From CAZAMB01 sp964486335 (lineage in GTDB: Bacteria > Planctomycetota > Phycisphaerae > UBA1845), in NCBI GenBank assembly GCA_964486335.1, contig CAZAMB010000032.1:1-14522 (forward strand): a stretch of DNA of 14,522 nt, given 5' to 3'. The notes beneath the pieces were generated by a model. The model did not search any database, was not told the origin of the DNA, and saw only the letters and a list, made by a program, of their open reading frames with translations. Of this stretch, positions 12,411-14,522 are shown piece after piece (the stretch's first letter is position 1; every line of letters begins with the position of its first letter). The translations under genes were made by a program, and so were the position numbers.

Positions 12411-14330
12411 GTGGATCGCTTGAACGAAACCACGTTTCACAAGCTGGATTTTGACGCCCTGCGCGAAATCATCGCCGGGCACTGCGCCACCGGTTTGGGC
12501 AAGCAGCTCGCCCGCGCCATGACCCCCGCCGCCAAACCCAGAGTGGTCCGGGAATGGCTGACCCAGGTCCGCGAACTGATCGCCGCCGCCGATGAATTCG
12601 GTTTGCCCCCCATGGGCGGCGTCCACGACATCCGCGATCACGTCCGCGCGTCCGGATTCCCCGCCCCACTGGAAGCCGACGTCCTGGCGAAAATCGCCGA
12701 CACCCTCGCCGCCACCGGCAGCCTGCGAAGTTGGCTCCTGAAAATTTTGCCTTCCGTGCCCTCGCTCGCTGGCCTTTCCGAACGCATCGCCGACCTCGGC
12801 GAAATCGCAGAAGCCATCAACCACTCCATCGACGAGCGCGGACAGGTGCGCGACTCCGCGAGCCGCCGATTGGCGACCGTTCGCGCCGCGATCGAGGATG
12901 CCCGCAGCCGCGTGCGCACCTTGTTCGATCGCCTCGTGCGCCAGGCCGGCATCACCAAGTACCTTCAATACGGCGCGGCCACCTTTCACGATGACCGCAT
13001 GGTGCTCCCCCTGAAATCCGAATACCGCGGCCGCGTCCCGGGCATCATCCATCGCAGTTCCGATTCCGGCGCGACCCTCTTCGTCGAACCCGCCGAATCC
13101 GTCGAACTCAACAACACCATCGTTCGACTTCGCGAGGAAGAAAACAAGGAAATCACGCAAATCCTCAAGGCGCTCACTCAGCGCGTGCATCTCAACGCCC
13201 GGACCATCATCGGCACGCTCAACGGAATGGCCGTGCTCGACCTCGTGGCCGCCAAGTGTCGCTACGCGAAGAAACGCCGTTGCGTTTGTCCGGCAATTGA
13301 CGAACACGGCGCCATCGAACTGCACGATGCCCGGCACCCGTTGTTGATTGAACTGTTCGACGAACAAGTGCAGGACGGAAAGCCCCCGCGCGAAGTTGTT
13401 CCCATTGACGTGCGCCTTGGCGATGACTTCGACGTGCTGGTCATCACCGGCCCCAACACCGGCGGAAAAACTGTCGCCATCAAGAACATCGGACTGCTGG
13501 CCCTGATGACCCAATGCGGAATCCCCATCCCCGCCCGCGAGGATTCACGCATGACCGTCTTCCATCAGCTGTTCATCGACATCGGCGACGAACAGAGCAT
13601 CCACCAGTCCCTCAGCACCTTCAGCTCACACCTCGCAACACAATTGGAGATCCTTCGCGGCAGCGGTGAGAAATCGCTCGTCCTCATCGATGAACTCGGC
13701 GCGGGCACCGATCCCGACGAAGGGGCCGCCATCGGACGCGCCGTGATCGCCGAATTGCTTCAGCTCAAGGCCCGGGCGATCGTCACCACCCACCTCTCCG
13801 CGCTCAAGGCCGTCGCCTTCACCACTCCGCGCGTCGACAACGCCTCCGTCGAGTTCGACCCCGTATCGCTCAAGCCGACCTACCGCCTGCGCCTCGGCGA
13901 ACCCGGCAACAGCAACGCCCTCATCATCGCCAAGCGGCTGGGCATGCCCGCAAGACTCGTCCAGTCCGCCAAAAGCTATCTCGATGACACCACCCGCGCC
14001 CTCAACAAAGCAATCGCCGGAACGCTCGACTCCCGCCGTGAAGCCGAAGCCGCCCGCAAGGCCGCCCGCGAAGCCGAACTGAAAGCCCAGAAGGAACTCG
14101 AAAAACTCGAAACCGAACGGCTCGAAATGTCGCGCTCCCAGGAAGAGTTCAAACGCTGGACCGATTGGGTCAACACCCTGAAGGCCGGTGACGACGTTCA
14201 TTTGAAAAACCTCAATCGGCCTGCCCGCGTGGTCCGCATGCAATTGCACCGCCAATCCGCTCTGGTCTGTGCCGGCGCCATGGACATCGAAGTCTCCCTT
14301 CGCGACCTCGAACCCGCTCGACCCGATTGA
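12411..14330 (+). CDS. mutS2: MutS2-type ATPase without Smr domain
   Basis: 639 aa from GTG 12411; TTG 12420 is possible, and no strong ribosome binding site decides. The helical lever/clamp region (about 130-280) is typical of MutS2. The ABC-type ATPase shows Walker A GPNTGGKT (347-354), STFSSHL (402-408), Walker B LVLIDELGAGTDP (423-435), TTH (459-461) and PGNSNAL (498-504). A charged coiled coil (about 515-585) and a KOW-like segment (588-633; KAGDDVHL...RPARVV...DIEVSLRDLE) end the protein. Bacillus MutS2 is about 785 aa and has a C-terminal Smr nuclease domain; here that domain is missing and the stop is clean. MutS2 proteins limit recombination or rescue stalled ribosomes. Which role applies without Smr is unclear. 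The mobile element lies just upstream. Confidence 0.92.
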   Translation: MDRLNETTFHKLDFDALREIIAGHCATGLGKQLARAMTPAAKPRVVREWLTQVRELIAAADEFGLPPMGGVHDIRDHVRASGFPAPLEADVLAKIADTLAATGSLRSWLLKILPSVPSLAGLSERIADLGEIAEAINHSIDERGQVRDSASRRLATVRAAIEDARSRVRTLFDRLVRQAGITKYLQYGAATFHDDRMVLPLKSEYRGRVPGIIHRSSDSGATLFVEPAESVELNNTIVRLREEENKEITQILKALTQRVHLNARTIIGTLNGMAVLDLVAAKCRYAKKRRCVCPAIDEHGAIELHDARHPLLIELFDEQVQDGKPPREVVPIDVRLGDDFDVLVITGPNTGGKTVAIKNIGLLALMTQCGIPIPAREDSRMTVFHQLFIDIGDEQSIHQSLSTFSSHLATQLEILRGSGEKSLVLIDELGAGTDPDEGAAIGRAVIAELLQLKARAIVTTHLSALKAVAFTTPRVDNASVEFDPVSLKPTYRLRLGEPGNSNALIIAKRLGMPARLVQSAKSYLDDTTRALNKAIAGTLDSRREAEAARKAAREAELKAQKELEKLETERLEMSRSQEEFKRWTDWVNTLKAGDDVHLKNLNRPARVVRMQLHRQSALVCAGAMDIEVSLRDLEPARPD

Positions 14331-14522
14331 CTTTCATTTATTTCAATCATTTCAGAAACAATTAGTCGCGTCACCCGTTTTTTTTACGCCAAAAGTTATT
14401 TTTTGCACAGCGTATTTACAAGCCGTGCGCAGATTGGGGTTAATTGGTCAACGAAACAAGCATTTTTCTTGCCTTATCGGTCTTGGTTTGGTAGGTTGTG
14501 GGTCATGGGACACGTCCGGGCG
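14331..14522. other. AT-rich non-coding end of window
   Basis: Low-GC sequence follows the mutS2 stop, with a run of eight T at about 14379-14387 that is not preceded by a strong hairpin. GCGT...ACGC flanking the run is only a 4-bp stem. An ATG at 14505 close to the window end could open another plus-strand gene, but only six codons are visible. Confidence 0.4.

Noticed and set aside
12363..13514. A 383-codon minus-strand open frame over the mutS2 gene.
   Set aside because: Gly/Ala/Val/Asp-rich translation without motifs. It also crosses the transposon boundary, so it cannot be an old gene.
14360..14395. Rho-independent terminator for mutS2 at the T8 run.
   Set aside because: The run is preceded by no stable GC-rich stem; the only pairing is a 4-bp GCGT/ACGC around the run itself.

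Overview
The window looks like a chromosomal segment of a GC-rich planctomycete, possibly Phycisphaerae-like. The markers are membrane proteins ending in a CxxCGY...CPECGTP zinc ribbon, two secreted proteins with VSEWG/VSEYG-type C-terminal sorting signals, a Cys-rich GACC...C...C extracellular motif, and heptose (LPS) biosynthesis genes. Most start codons were chosen here from Shine-Dalgarno spacing or signal peptides. No RNA gene or CRISPR array was recognised.

Positions 1-2422 are a repeat-rich, lower-GC area. Three copies of a hairpin-rich intergenic repeat (A 38-274, B 1151-1396, C 2267-2422) alternate with two paralogous membrane zinc-ribbon genes. The first gene is broken by an in-frame TAA. 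The two genes diverge over most of their length but are almost identical over their last 45 codons and into the following repeat. Positions 2560-9704 form a minus-strand block. In transcription order it holds an HtrA/DegP-like protease, hldE, gmhA, a HAF-repeat secreted protein, a doubtful small lipoprotein-like ORF and a five-haem cytochrome c. HldE and GmhA supply ADP-heptose precursors for LPS. A 78-bp copy of the gmhA 3' end is fused in frame to the 3' end of the HAF gene, so the HAF gene lies between direct repeats.

Positions 9920-12380 are the main discovery. This is a complete mobile element with 14-bp perfect terminal inverted repeats starting GGT, flanked by an 8-bp target duplication (AAGGCGGC). 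It carries an IS1-family DDE transposase plus about 1.5 kb of passengers: a small basic protein with its own promoter, and a divergently placed operon of a 76-aa ORF overlapping a ClpP/SppA-fold 'serine dehydrogenase proteinase' (SDH_sah) gene. The passengers are AT-richer than the host. The element landed between htrA and mutS2, between a palindromic -10 region and the mutS2 start.

Positions 12411-14330 encode a MutS2-like ATPase that ends after a KOW-like segment and lacks the Smr nuclease domain. The last 190 bp are AT-rich and non-coding, perhaps leading into another gene at the window edge.
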